DNA from: Bacteroidales bacterium UBA1197 | GTDB lineage: Bacteria > Bacteroidota > Bacteroidia > Bacteroidales > UBA932 | Direction: 5' to 3' | NCBI GenBank assembly: GCA_002309995.1 | Contig: DBYB01000051.1 | Span: 1-64,000 of the forward strand | Length of the DNA: 64,000 nt | Shown here: positions 25,914 through 34,431 of the stretch, piece by piece | Layout of the letters: every line of letters starts with the position of its first letter | Position numbering within the stretch: position 1 is the first letter of the stretch | Program-made: the position numbers and the translations under genes | Notes under the pieces: generated by a model | Databases searched by the model: none | What the model saw: the letters and a program-made list of their open reading frames with translations, nothing else | What the model was told of the DNA's origin: nothing

Positions 25914-26195
25914 TCAGAGCTTTGCCAGATAGTCGTCGAGCTCGGTCTGGAGGGCCTTGGCCTCCTCGCCCAGCTGCTGCATACGCTTCTGGCAGGCTAT
26001 GCGGTTTACGGTTTCGTTAAGGGTAACGATAATCAGTTTGTCAAGGGCCGGCTTGTCGGGATAACGCTCGTTGTACGCATTGTACTTGAGGTTGATCTCG
26101 TCTGCGGCCAGGCGCATCGCCTCCTCGATTTCCGGAGTGGCTGCCACCATAGGATAATCTATACCCGCTATCCTGAGTTTGATATTCTGTGCCAT
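25914..26195 (-). CDS. zapA: Cell division protein ZapA
   Basis: The 93-residue protein is typical of ZapA: a short beta-alpha N-terminal part (MAQNIKLRIAGIDYPMVAA, EIEEAMRLAADEINLKYNAY) followed by a C-terminal coiled coil (ALDKLIIVTLNETVNRIACQ ... LGEEAKALQTELDDYLAKL). ZapA bundles FtsZ filaments at the division site. It starts 1 bp after the stop of the zapB-like gene on the minus strand, and a candidate 6S RNA follows. Confidence 0.85.
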   Translation of the reverse strand: MAQNIKLRIAGIDYPMVAATPEIEEAMRLAADEINLKYNAYNERYPDKPALDKLIIVTLNETVNRIACQKRMQQLGEEAKALQTELDDYLAKL

Positions 26196-26196
26196 G

Positions 26197-26466
26197 TTAC
26201 TTCTCGAGGAGTTTGATGCAACGGTCTATTTCGCGTACGAGCTTGGTGATGCGCTCCTTTGCAAGAGCCGGGTCGCCGGAGCCCGTAAGGGCCGACTGCA
26301 GTTTGAGATTGTCGATTTTCTCCCTGAGGCCGGAGATAGTGACCTTTGCCTCTTCGAGCTCTGCCTTGAGGGCTTCGAGTTCGGCGGCAAGGCCGTCCGA
26401 TTTCCGCTTTTCCGTCTCGTACAGGGAAACCAGTTTCTCGATTCTTGATTTGATATCTTCAAGCAT
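26197..26466 (-). CDS. zapB: ZapB-like coiled-coil cell division protein
   Basis: The 89-residue protein is almost entirely coiled coil (EKLVSLYETEKRKSDGLAAE ... AELEEAKVTISGLREKIDNL) without signal or membrane segment. Small coiled-coil proteins directly upstream of zapA are annotated as ZapB-like in Bacteroidetes; similarity to E. coli ZapB is only structural. The proposed role is stabilising the Z ring with ZapA. The ATG lies only 4 bp after a TAATTTTG -7 element, so the message may be leaderless. Confidence 0.65.
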   Translation of the reverse strand: MLEDIKSRIEKLVSLYETEKRKSDGLAAELEALKAELEEAKVTISGLREKIDNLKLQSALTGSGDPALAKERITKLVREIDRCIKLLEK

Positions 26467-26470
26467 ATCG

Positions 26471-26501
26471 CAAAATTAACTATTTATCCTAAAAAAAGCA
26501 A
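26471..26501 (-). promoter_or_regulatory. zapB-zapA promoter
   Basis: On the minus strand TTG (26501-26499), a 20-bp spacer and TAATTTTG (26478-26471) match the Bacteroidetes consensus. The -7 element ends 4 bp before the zapB ATG. Confidence 0.5.
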
Positions 26502-27624
26502 CATCGCAATTGCGGGCGAACTCGGCATCGGAGACGCTGTCGCCGACCATCACGGTGCGCGAAGGATCGACATCCGGATGCTCGCGCAGGATAGCGTCGA
26601 ACAGGCCCCGGTTCGGCTTGCGGCACGCGTCGTCGTCGCTTACGGCCGTGCACACATAAACGCCGTCTATGCGCCCGCCGGCAGCCTCAACCTCGCCGCA
26701 CATCCACCGGTGTATATCATCCATCGCCTCCCGGCTCATCACGCCCTTCCCCACTCCGCGCTGATTCGTCACTACGAATATGTTCCGGAACTTGCCGGCC
26801 GCCTCGCGCAGGATCTCCAGTATCCCCGGCATCCATTCGAATTCCTCCACGCTCTTTACGTAATCGCCCGGCAGCAGCACGTTAATCACGCCGTCCCGGT
26901 CCAGCAGCAGTGTATCGTATCCGCGGGTCATCAGGAACGGCCCAGCACCCGCACGCGCGTAATCCTCAGGCACCCCTATATCTATGAAGTAGCCGTTTTG
27001 CACCAGTCCGCAAAGCCTTCTCCGCGCGCACTGCGGCTCCAGCACCTGCCTCTCGAAGGAGAACTTGTCCGGCAGTCCGTCGAACAGCCCGCTCCGCAGA
27101 TCGATTGCATACACTCCCCCGTTGATCAGCCCCTTGGCGCACGGCCGCTTCTCGCGGAACGCCCCAACGACTCCGTCAGACCCCAACTCCACCGTACCGT
27201 ATCGCTCGAAATTCCTCATCGGCTTGAGTGCCAGCGCCACCGGCAACCCGCTCTCTCGCCTCGCCGCCACCAGCTGATTCAAATCGACATCGAAGAACGT
27301 ATCCCCGTTCAGCACCACCAGCTCCGAGCCCTCCGCCATCGACGCCGCCAACCGTATTCCGCCGCCCGTTCCCAGAGGCTCCTCCTCCACGGCAAACCTA
27401 AATTCGAACGGATACTCACCCGCGTGTTCGGCCACCCACTCCTGCACAACCTCCCGCAAATACCCCACACTCAATATCACCCTCTCAACATCATACCCCC
27501 TCAACTGCTCCAGCAGATACCACAGGAACGGCCTCCCCGCGACCGGCGCCATACACTTCGGCACCTCGCTCACCACGCTCCTCAGCCTCGTCCCCAGCCC
27601 TCCTGCCAGAATCGCTACTTCCAT
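26476..27624 (-). CDS. Bifunctional HddC-GmhB: heptose-1-phosphate guanylyltransferase fused to heptose bisphosphate phosphatase
   Basis: This 382-residue protein joins two enzymes. Residues 1-230 form a sugar-phosphate nucleotidyltransferase (LAGGLGTRLR at 6-15, VLNGDTFFDVD, GLINGGVYAI). Residues 235-382 form a HAD phosphatase of the GmhB type (LLLDRDGVINVL with Asp242 and Asp244, VVTNQRGVGKG, KPNRGLFD, MVGDSVSDAEF). GmhB removes the 7-phosphate of D-glycero-D-manno-heptose 1,7-bisphosphate, and HddC makes the GDP-sugar from the product, so the fusion covers the last two steps. gmhA and hddA lie just upstream. Its 3' end abuts the zapB promoter. Confidence 0.85.
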   Translation of the reverse strand: MEVAILAGGLGTRLRSVVSEVPKCMAPVAGRPFLWYLLEQLRGYDVERVILSVGYLREVVQEWVAEHAGEYPFEFRFAVEEEPLGTGGGIRLAASMAEGSELVVLNGDTFFDVDLNQLVAARRESGLPVALALKPMRNFERYGTVELGSDGVVGAFREKRPCAKGLINGGVYAIDLRSGLFDGLPDKFSFERQVLEPQCARRRLCGLVQNGYFIDIGVPEDYARAGAGPFLMTRGYDTLLLDRDGVINVLLPGDYVKSVEEFEWMPGILEILREAAGKFRNIFVVTNQRGVGKGVMSREAMDDIHRWMCGEVEAAGGRIDGVYVCTAVSDDDACRKPNRGLFDAILREHPDVDPSRTVMVGDSVSDAEFARNCDVAFFRINS

Positions 27625-27625
27625 A

Positions 27626-27660
27626 TCAATCTAGATTCTTCGCTTCGCTCAGAATGACAG
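27626..27660. repeat. Copy of the widespread TTCGCTTCGCTCAGAATGAC-type intergenic repeat
   Basis: The stretch contains TTCTTCGCTTCGCTCAGAAT followed by GACA. The same sequence is scattered through many bacterial genomes and gives false translations such as CHSERSEES on the opposite strand. It lies directly upstream of the HddC-GmhB gene, next to the large inverted repeat at 27662-27793. Confidence 0.55.
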
Positions 27661-27661
27661 A

Positions 27662-27793
27662 GCCTCCAGAGGCCGCTGCTCTCTCTGCAGACCGTGGCCG
27701 CCCATGGCCACGTGAATGGGAGGGGCCCGCCGTAGGTGGGAGGGATAGGACCGAAGGTCCGTAGTCTGCAGAGAGAGCAGCGGCCGAAGGAGG
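27662..27793. repeat. 132-bp nested inverted repeat (cruciform-like)
   Basis: Outer arms GCCTCC/GGAGGC (27662-27667, 27788-27793) flank perfect 22-bp arms at 27671-27692 and 27764-27785. Inside are two more hairpins: GTGGCC/GGCCAC (27694-27711) and GGACCGAAGGTCC (27748-27760). The whole fills the 172-bp gap between gmhA and the HddC-GmhB gene, the largest gap in the polysaccharide operon. It has no coding potential and looks like a non-autonomous repeat element that could also affect transcription. Confidence 0.8.
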
Positions 27794-27796
27794 CGT

Positions 27797-28453
27797 TCAT
27801 CCAAAAAAGTGTTTCTCTACCATCTGGCAGATGCAGTGGTAGATGGGGAGATGGTATTCCTGAATCTTGTAGGTTTCGGTTGCCGGAGCCTTGATGCAGA
27901 CGTCTGAATACTTCTCGAGACGGTTGTCGAGGGATCCGGTAAGGCCGATGACCTTCATACCGCGAGCTCGTGCAGCGACGGCCGCATAAAGGATATTGCG
28001 GCTGTTGCCCGAGGTCGATATACCCATAAAGACGTCCCCCTCGCGCCCATATCCGCTAACCTGCTGGGCGTAGCAGAGAAGCGGCTCGCAGTCGTTCATA
28101 TAGGCCGTATTAAGCGACACGTGGCCGACCAGAGCAATAGCCGGCAAGGCGCCCTGGAGATGCGTCCGCAGCACGTTTCCCATCTCGCGGTCGCACGCAA
28201 TCAGCGCCTGCGCGTACCCCTCCGGAAGCGTCTTCTGGATACGGAACGTCTTCATCATCTCGCCGACGATATGCTCCGCATCCGCAGCGCTTCCGCCGTT
28301 GCCGGCAATAAGCAACTTGCCGTCCGCCGAATAAGACTCGACCATAATCTCCGCCGCCTGCAGAATCTGCTCCCGGCAGCACTCCAGCGCAGGATAACGC
28401 GCCACAAGATCATCCAGTACCTGTATCATATCTCTGAACCGAAAATTTTCCAT
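27797..28453 (-). CDS. gmhA: Sedoheptulose 7-phosphate isomerase GmhA
   Basis: The 218-residue SIS-domain protein carries LLIAGNGGSAADAEHIVGEM, DVFMGISTSGNSRNILYAA and the C-terminal TYKIQEYHLPIYHCICQMVE, all typical of GmhA. It converts sedoheptulose 7-phosphate to D-glycero-D-manno-heptose 7-phosphate, the first step of heptose nucleotide synthesis. It overlaps the 3' end of hddA by 28 bp, so the two are co-translated. Confidence 0.92.
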   Translation of the reverse strand: MENFRFRDMIQVLDDLVARYPALECCREQILQAAEIMVESYSADGKLLIAGNGGSAADAEHIVGEMMKTFRIQKTLPEGYAQALIACDREMGNVLRTHLQGALPAIALVGHVSLNTAYMNDCEPLLCYAQQVSGYGREGDVFMGISTSGNSRNILYAAVAARARGMKVIGLTGSLDNRLEKYSDVCIKAPATETYKIQEYHLPIYHCICQMVEKHFFG

Positions 28454-29463
28454 CCGTGCGCTCCGCCGTCCGTGAAGAGGAACGGCAGCACGTAGCCATC
28501 CAGGGCCTCAAGAGCCTCCTCCACCGCCTTCTTGCGGCCGGGCTCCACAAAGAACATAATGAAACCACCGCCGCCCGCGCCGCTCACCTTGCCGGCCAGC
28601 GCTCCCGCCTCCACAGCCACGTCGAACGCCTTCTGTATGGTGGGATTGGTGATGCCGTCCGCCAGTTTCTTCTTGTTCTCCCAACTGCGCGCCATAATGG
28701 CGGCGAACTCCCGCATATCGCCCTTGAGCAGCGCCGCCTTCATATCAATGGCGCTCTGCTTGATCAGGTGCATCGCCTCGATGGTAGTCTGCTTGCCGGA
28801 AGAAGTATTCCTGCACTCCTCGTCGATGATCTTCGCGCTGCTCCTCGAGCGGCCCGTAAAATACAGCAGCAGGCTCGACTCCAGTTCGTCCACTATCCAC
28901 CGCTTCACCTTCAGGGGATTCACCGTCACCCTGTCGTCGGAATGGAACTCCATAAAATTGAATCCGCCGAACGCGGCCGCGTACTGATCCTGCTTTCCGC
29001 CTGAGAGTCCGAGGTCCTTGCGCTCGATCTCGTAGGCCAGGTGCGCCATCTCATAATCCCCCAGGGGCAGCGAGAGCCATTCCGCGAAAGCCTTGAGCAC
29101 GCACACCACCATAGTGCTGGAGGTGCCGAGGCCGGAGCCTGCGGGAGCGTCGTTCCAGGTGGTGATGCGGCAGGCCCGGGGGGTGATGCCAAAGTCGCGG
29201 ACCACGCGGTTGAACACTCCCTTCACGAGAGGCGCTCCGCCGTCAACCGGCAACTGCTGTCCGACAGGATACACTAGTTCGCAGTTGTCGTCGTAGGAGC
29301 AGATGCCGATCTGCCCGTCCGACGCCTCCTCAATGATGCAGTATGCGTAGAGGTTGATCGTGGCGTTGAGTACCAGTCCTCCGTAGATGTCGCTGTACGG
29401 AGAGACGTCGCTTCCGCCGCCGGCCAGGCCGAGCCGCAGGGGGGCTTTGCTTCTGATTGTCAT
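28426..29463 (-). CDS. hddA: D-glycero-alpha-D-manno-heptose 7-phosphate kinase
   Basis: The 345-residue GHMP-family kinase opens RSKAPLRLGLAGGGSDVSPY. It has the ATP-binding motif DAPAGSGLGTSSTMVV (about residues 105-120), LSGGKQDQYAAAFGG, and the third GHMP motif GKVSGAGGGGFIMFFVEPG. HddA phosphorylates the anomeric carbon of heptose 7-phosphate in the GDP-heptose route, as opposed to the HldE/ADP-heptose route. The neighbouring gmhA and HddC-GmhB genes support this choice over fucokinase. The start overlaps the wzi stop by 4 bp. Confidence 0.9.
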   Translation of the reverse strand: MTIRSKAPLRLGLAGGGSDVSPYSDIYGGLVLNATINLYAYCIIEEASDGQIGICSYDDNCELVYPVGQQLPVDGGAPLVKGVFNRVVRDFGITPRACRITTWNDAPAGSGLGTSSTMVVCVLKAFAEWLSLPLGDYEMAHLAYEIERKDLGLSGGKQDQYAAAFGGFNFMEFHSDDRVTVNPLKVKRWIVDELESSLLLYFTGRSRSSAKIIDEECRNTSSGKQTTIEAMHLIKQSAIDMKAALLKGDMREFAAIMARSWENKKKLADGITNPTIQKAFDVAVEAGALAGKVSGAGGGGFIMFFVEPGRKKAVEEALEALDGYVLPFLFTDGGAHGWKIFGSEI

Positions 29464-30893
29464 CTGCCTTTTCCTACAATAAAGTATTTGACCGAAAGGG
29501 TTGCGCCGAAGCAGCGCGGGAGGGCGTCGCCCTCATCGAGGTACACCGCCGGGATTATCTTCAGCGCACCGCCGAGGAGCGGAAATTCCGTAGTGAGTAC
29601 GGAAGAGAACTGACGCAGAGGCTCCTCGAAGCGGCTTCCGCTGTCGTATGCGAAATTCTCCGAGAACCAGCATCCGTAGTTATTGCTCCAGGTGAGCATC
29701 AGCTTCCAGGGGAATTTACGGAACAGGCTGCCGGAGAAGGCCGCGTGATGGGCCGTGAGCAGGTTGTTCCAGGTACCCATTCCGCTGGGACGCGTAAAGA
29801 ACAGCGGGCTGCCTATCTGGCGGGCGAAGTGAGTCCAGCCCGACTTGTATTCGTAATTGTTGCAATAGTTGTCGGCCCCGCCGGCAATGTAATACCAGGG
29901 TTTGTCTTCGCTCTCGCGCCACACGTGGGGATTCCCGGAGGCAACCTCCTCGTCCGTTGCCAGACGCCGCTCGTAAGGGCCGGACTGCCACATCGTATAG
30001 TGGAACTCGTACACCACGTCGCTGAGCCAGCGGGTCTTGTCGTCGAAGGAAATATTGAGGGTTCGGACAGCATCCGGATAATTATAATACTGAATGCTCG
30101 ACTTGTCTTCGTACGGCTTGTCGAACTGGTAGCCGGCGCTCCAGCCGTCGCCCTTCCAGTCGAAGCGAACCATACCGCGGCCCCTGTGGTCGCCCAGGGC
30201 ATTCTGCTGATCGCCGCCGGGCGAATCTTCCTTGCCGGCGCGTCCCGTAAGTATCCTGAAATAATTGGAAAGGCTGATGGTCTGCGGGCCGAACTCCGGG
30301 CTGTCGCCGCCCCACATCGTATAATGGTCCAGTCCGAAAGTAAGGCTGAAGCGCTTGCCGGCATTCCAGCGCAGGCACGCCTCGGTATTGTGGATCAGCG
30401 CGCCCTTCACGTATCGCTCATCTATCGTCCTGTAGTCCCCGAAGCGCCCGAAAATCTGCAGCTTGCCCTTGGTAAACGGCACGTTCCAGGGCTCCAGCGT
30501 GAGCGAATATCCCGGAATACTGCGTGCGTTGCCGGACTGAACTACGTTGCCGCCCGTAACGGACATCGTCCCCAGATCGCGGCTCGCAGCCATATACTTG
30601 AGTTCCGGATGCCACAGGCCCACGTCGAGCCGCAGCTGCTTCCAGCGCACGCCGGCGTAGAGCTCGTCCGGCAGGAACACGGTGCCGGCCGCATCAGCCT
30701 TGAGCCCTGCAGACGCTCCCCAGTGCCACTGGAAGGTCTTGCTCTCGTCGAACGGCATACCAGTCTGCAGGAGAGCGAGGCCCCCGCTGCTGTCCGGCAT
30801 TATGCCGAACTGGTTCGCACCGGCATAGAAAGGCATAGCGGAGCCTGAAGACAGCCCGCCGAGGAGCATCAGGGACACAAAGAACTCGTTCAT
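29460..30893 (-). CDS. Wzi-family capsule assembly outer-membrane protein
   Basis: The 477-residue protein begins with a signal-like segment (FFVSLMLLGGLSSGSAMPFY). It continues as beta-strand pairs rich in aromatic residues (ELYAGVRWKQLRLDVGLWHP, FSLTFGLDHYTMWGGDSPEF, LMLTWSNNYGCWFSENFAYD), ending FGATLSVKYFIVGKGR. The pattern matches the Bacteroidetes Wzi family (PF14052), a beta-barrel that helps hold capsule at the outer membrane. It overlaps both neighbours by 4 bp (ATGA). Confidence 0.82.
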   Translation of the reverse strand: MNEFFVSLMLLGGLSSGSAMPFYAGANQFGIMPDSSGGLALLQTGMPFDESKTFQWHWGASAGLKADAAGTVFLPDELYAGVRWKQLRLDVGLWHPELKYMAASRDLGTMSVTGGNVVQSGNARSIPGYSLTLEPWNVPFTKGKLQIFGRFGDYRTIDERYVKGALIHNTEACLRWNAGKRFSLTFGLDHYTMWGGDSPEFGPQTISLSNYFRILTGRAGKEDSPGGDQQNALGDHRGRGMVRFDWKGDGWSAGYQFDKPYEDKSSIQYYNYPDAVRTLNISFDDKTRWLSDVVYEFHYTMWQSGPYERRLATDEEVASGNPHVWRESEDKPWYYIAGGADNYCNNYEYKSGWTHFARQIGSPLFFTRPSGMGTWNNLLTAHHAAFSGSLFRKFPWKLMLTWSNNYGCWFSENFAYDSGSRFEEPLRQFSSVLTTEFPLLGGALKIIPAVYLDEGDALPRCFGATLSVKYFIVGKGR

Positions 30894-31972
30894 CTTCCTT
30901 TATATAAATAGCCGTTGCGGCGGCGCCAGAAATACTGCCACACCATAAAGGGGGCCATCCACAGCACCTCCGAAGGATAATGGGCCAGGTACCTGAGCCC
31001 ACGGCCGAACTTGCGTTTGCCGTGGGCCACTACGCCTTCTCCCTTTTCGTGCGCGTTCCTGGGATCGAGCCTGCCGAAGTTGCCCGACTGCAGCACCTCG
31101 TCCAGCAGGAAACTGCCCTCGCGGGCGTCCGCCGGGAAGAGGCAGAAGCTGTCCTCCATACAGAACACCTGCTGCAGCAGGTACATCACGGACGCCGCAA
31201 AGCGGTCCAGCTTCAGCTTGCGCAAATCGGCGCGTACCTTTTCACGCTGGCCATCATCCAGCACCTTGAGTACATAGTAATAATCCAGCAGCTGGCGCAG
31301 GCCTATTCCCTCTTCAAGCACGTGCCGGTAGATATGAATGAGCATATAGACGGCATCAAAGGGGGTCGTCGTCACGCAGAAGCCGAGTTCCGGGTTGAAG
31401 TTGGAGAACTGGCCGTCGGCTTCGGAGTCGAACCAGCGCTGGAGCCGGCGGTTGGCCAGCGGCGCATTCATCCAGGACGGCATAAAATGCACCTCCACGC
31501 CCATATTCTGGACGAGTTCGGCGTCGCAGTGATGATATACTATCTTGCCCAACTTGCACACTGAACGCAGATAATCCACCACCTTGCGCCTGTCGCCCTC
31601 AACCCACAGGTCGATATCGCCGCTGTGGCGCCTCGACGGGTCGGGATATCGCAGGGCGGCGCTCTGTCCCTTGAGCACGCAGGACCGGAAGCCAGCGGCG
31701 GAGAACCTCTCGTTCAGGGATCGGCACTGCTCGATCTGGGCTTCGTTGCGCTTGGCGATTTTCATAGCGATCATCGCCCACCTGGAATAGACTCCCAGAG
31801 GGACTTCGGTCTCGTCGTGCAGCCTGTCGATTACGGGGAAAGTGATTCCCAGCAGGCTATGCTTGGCCACGGCGGCATACAGGGCCTCCCATTCCGGGCG
31901 GTCCTGCGGCATCCGGCTCAGCGACTCGCGCCGGCCAATCGCCATCTGAATCAACTCGAAGAAGATGTCCAT
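30890..31972 (-). CDS. Nucleotidyltransferase-family protein (NTP_transf_5-like)
   Basis: The 360-residue protein contains AGFRSCVLKGQSAALRYPDP followed by SRRHSGDIDLWVEGD, the G-S/K-G and D-x-D pattern of the PF14907 family of uncharacterised nucleotidyltransferases. Family members recur in exopolysaccharide loci, but their reaction is not established. The C-terminus (YLAHYPSEVLWMAPFMVWQY) is hydrophobic and may associate with the membrane. It lies 1 bp after the WcaJ-like gene and overlaps wzi by 4 bp. Confidence 0.72.
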   Translation of the reverse strand: MDIFFELIQMAIGRRESLSRMPQDRPEWEALYAAVAKHSLLGITFPVIDRLHDETEVPLGVYSRWAMIAMKIAKRNEAQIEQCRSLNERFSAAGFRSCVLKGQSAALRYPDPSRRHSGDIDLWVEGDRRKVVDYLRSVCKLGKIVYHHCDAELVQNMGVEVHFMPSWMNAPLANRRLQRWFDSEADGQFSNFNPELGFCVTTTPFDAVYMLIHIYRHVLEEGIGLRQLLDYYYVLKVLDDGQREKVRADLRKLKLDRFAASVMYLLQQVFCMEDSFCLFPADAREGSFLLDEVLQSGNFGRLDPRNAHEKGEGVVAHGKRKFGRGLRYLAHYPSEVLWMAPFMVWQYFWRRRNGYLYKGR

Positions 31973-31973
31973 C

Positions 31974-33344
31974 CTAATATGCCTGCTTGTCGCCGCCTAG
32001 TATCTGGGCGATGGTCATAAAGATGATTCTGACGTCGAGCGCCAGAGACCAGTGCTCGATGTACCAGATGTCGTAACGGACTCGGTCGGCCATAGCCTCG
32101 GTAGTCTTGGTCTCTCCCCTGCAGCCGTTCACCTGCGCCCACCCGGTCAGGCCGGGCTTGACCATATGGCGCACGAGGTACTCATCCACAAGCTTGGTAT
32201 AAATCTCGGTGTGCAGTTCCATATGGGGACGGGGGCCGATGAGCGACATATCGCCCAGCAGCACGTTGATGAACTGAGGCAGCTCGTCGATGGAAGTACG
32301 GCGCAGGAAGTCTCCGAACTTGGTCTTCCTGGGGTCGTCGGCGGTGGCCTGCAGCTTGTCGGCATCGGCGTTCACCTTCATCGAGCGGAACTTGTACATC
32401 GTGAACGGGCGTCCCTTGTAGCCGGTGCGCTTCTGCTTGAAGAGTATGGGCCCGGGCGAACTGATGGTCGTGCCAATCGCCACAAAGCACCATATAATCG
32501 GATACAGGGTAACCAGGAAGAGGAGGCTGACGATTATGTCGAACAGGCGCTTGATGGCAGCGTTAAGCGGATTCGCCAGCGGCTCGTCACGAAGTTTGAT
32601 TACGGTGAAGGGGCCCAGCTCGCTGAAGGTCTTGGACCTGTGCAGGTATCCTTCCATATTGGGCACATAGAAGAAGTCGATGAACAGGTTCTCGCAGCTG
32701 AGGATGATGCTGTTGACGATTTCCGACTTGAGAGCCGGATTGAGGCTGCAGTACACCTGATGCACCTTGTTGTTCTCCAGGTACTCCTTGATGGCATCCA
32801 GGTCCTCGCCGAATGTGGCCACGAGCTTGTAATCGGCATACTCGCGGTCGTCGCGCAGCATATTGGCCATACGGCCGGCATCCTCGTTGTCGCCCACTAT
32901 CACCACGTGTATCTTGTTGCGACCCTGCTTCCTCGCAGCCACGATGACCGCCCGGAACAGCAGGTGCCACACGCTGATGAGCACCCCGGCAAGCATCCCC
33001 TCGTACATCAGGAAATGACCTGCGAAACTGTGGAACAACACATTGATGGACGCCGCCAGCACACCTATGGTAATCAGGCACTGGAAAAACGTCCGCATCA
33101 CTATCGTCTTCCAGGTGAATCCCCGTTCGTATATCCTCACCGGCACTATCACCATCGCGATGATGAAGCCCACGATAAGGAAATACAGCGAGCGCGGACG
33201 CATCAGGATATAATCCATGGGGTCCGTAAACTGGAACACCTTCAGCAGCCACTCGAACACTCCGATGTGGATCCCCAGATCCACCACCATCGCCGGCACG
33301 CTGAAATAAAAGAACTCCTTGATATTGAATGTCCTGAGGTTCAT
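31974..33344 (-). CDS. WcaJ-like undecaprenyl-phosphate sugar-1-phosphate transferase
   Basis: The 456-residue protein has about four N-terminal membrane helices, a Rossmann-like middle (HVVIVGDNEDAGRMANML), a further helix pair (FDIIVSLLFLVTLYPIIW) and the conserved bacterial sugar transferase domain. In that domain are LFKQKRTGYKGRPFTMYKFR, RRTSIDELPQFINVLLGDMS and LIGPRP. Such polyprenyl glycosylphosphotransferases start the repeat unit by moving a hexose-1-phosphate to undecaprenyl phosphate. The sugar, often glucose or galactose, cannot be read from the sequence. It sits 1 bp from each neighbour in the operon. Confidence 0.9.
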   Translation of the reverse strand: MNLRTFNIKEFFYFSVPAMVVDLGIHIGVFEWLLKVFQFTDPMDYILMRPRSLYFLIVGFIIAMVIVPVRIYERGFTWKTIVMRTFFQCLITIGVLAASINVLFHSFAGHFLMYEGMLAGVLISVWHLLFRAVIVAARKQGRNKIHVVIVGDNEDAGRMANMLRDDREYADYKLVATFGEDLDAIKEYLENNKVHQVYCSLNPALKSEIVNSIILSCENLFIDFFYVPNMEGYLHRSKTFSELGPFTVIKLRDEPLANPLNAAIKRLFDIIVSLLFLVTLYPIIWCFVAIGTTISSPGPILFKQKRTGYKGRPFTMYKFRSMKVNADADKLQATADDPRKTKFGDFLRRTSIDELPQFINVLLGDMSLIGPRPHMELHTEIYTKLVDEYLVRHMVKPGLTGWAQVNGCRGETKTTEAMADRVRYDIWYIEHWSLALDVRIIFMTIAQILGGDKQAY

Positions 33345-33345
33345 A

Positions 33346-34431
33346 TTACTTTGTGCGTTGACTTAATTCATATACATTCTTCACTTGCCATGCGATATGG
33401 TCCCAGTCATACTTGGACATATCATATTCAGGAGCCGTGGTGTCTGCAAGCTGCGAAATCAGGGACGCCCGTAGTTGAGCCGTATCCCCACAATGGAAAT
33501 AACATTCTGAAGGAAGACCGACTTCCAGATTAGCAGGTATATCGCTCACCAGCACCTTGCTTCCGTAACTCATAGCTTCAAGGAGCGCAATCGGCAGACC
33601 CTCGTGTGAAGAAGGGAGCACATAGCAAGCAGCGTGGGTCAGAAGAGAATGCAGTTTCCGGCCCCGGATAAAGCCCGTCAGGACGGCACCGGCCTCTTTA
33701 GCATCAGCCTTGAGCTTTCGGGAATAGTCGTCCTCGAAATCGGCATCACCGGCCAGAACGAGCTTATATCCCTCTATCCCCTTGAATGCCTCAACCAAAT
33801 CGTGAAGCCGCTTTTCCGGAACGAACCGGCACATACCCAGAACATACTTTGCGGGTTCGATGCCCAGTTCGCTGAAATACTCGGGATAATCGCAGACTTC
33901 CGGAGAAGGAACTCCATTATATATAAGGTGAACTCGGTCGGTACGTCCGTATTTCTGCTTGATGATGTTGCGGATTACATCCGAAATGACTATCACGTCG
34001 TCTGAATACCGGACTCCGAGACGTTCCCCAAGGCGAAGCATAAACTTGGCCATACGGCCCCATTTCTCACGATCATAATCAGGCCCGTGATGGGTAAAGA
34101 CTACCTTGAGGCCGCGCAGTTTTGCATATGGGGCGATCAACGCCGGACCGACTGCGTTTATATGAATGATATCCGCGTGCTCCCTGGCCGCAAAGTTCAC
34201 GGCGCGGAAAGTATGGATTATCGCCTCAAACGCCTTCTTGCGAGGGGAAGGAATATCCTTGATCTTAACGCCTTCCCATTCGGTCAACTTATCGTTGGCA
34301 TAAGACGCACGCCTGACTACGGTTACATCTATGCCGTCTTTGGCAAGCCTGGGGCACAGATTCTCGCAATGCGTCTCCACGCCGCCCATTATGTTGGGTA
34401 TTCCCCTGGTTCCGGTAACTACGACTTTCAT
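33346..34431 (-). CDS. GT4-family glycosyltransferase
   Basis: This 361-residue GT-B enzyme has an N-terminal acceptor domain (VVVTGTRGIPNIMGGVETHC, as in the DUF1972-type rhamnosyl/glucosyl transferases) and the donor-site block YVLPSSHEGLPIALLEAMSY with the E-x7-E motif. It should be cytoplasmic or peripheral at the membrane, adding one sugar to the lipid-linked repeat unit. Donor and linkage are unknown. It overlaps the radical SAM gene by 4 bp. Confidence 0.88.
   Translation of the reverse strand: MKVVVTGTRGIPNIMGGVETHCENLCPRLAKDGIDVTVVRRASYANDKLTEWEGVKIKDIPSPRKKAFEAIIHTFRAVNFAAREHADIIHINAVGPALIAPYAKLRGLKVVFTHHGPDYDREKWGRMAKFMLRLGERLGVRYSDDVIVISDVIRNIIKQKYGRTDRVHLIYNGVPSPEVCDYPEYFSELGIEPAKYVLGMCRFVPEKRLHDLVEAFKGIEGYKLVLAGDADFEDDYSRKLKADAKEAGAVLTGFIRGRKLHSLLTHAACYVLPSSHEGLPIALLEAMSYGSKVLVSDIPANLEVGLPSECYFHCGDTAQLRASLISQLADTTAPEYDMSKYDWDHIAWQVKNVYELSQRTK

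Noticed and set aside
25770..26216. 148-codon plus-strand frame opposite zapA
   Set aside because: It is antisense to zapA and the candidate 6S RNA; zapA on the minus strand is a clear family match.
27615..27800. 61-residue minus-strand open frame containing CHSERSEES
   Set aside because: This is a well-known false translation of a scattered intergenic repeat and overlaps the large inverted repeat.
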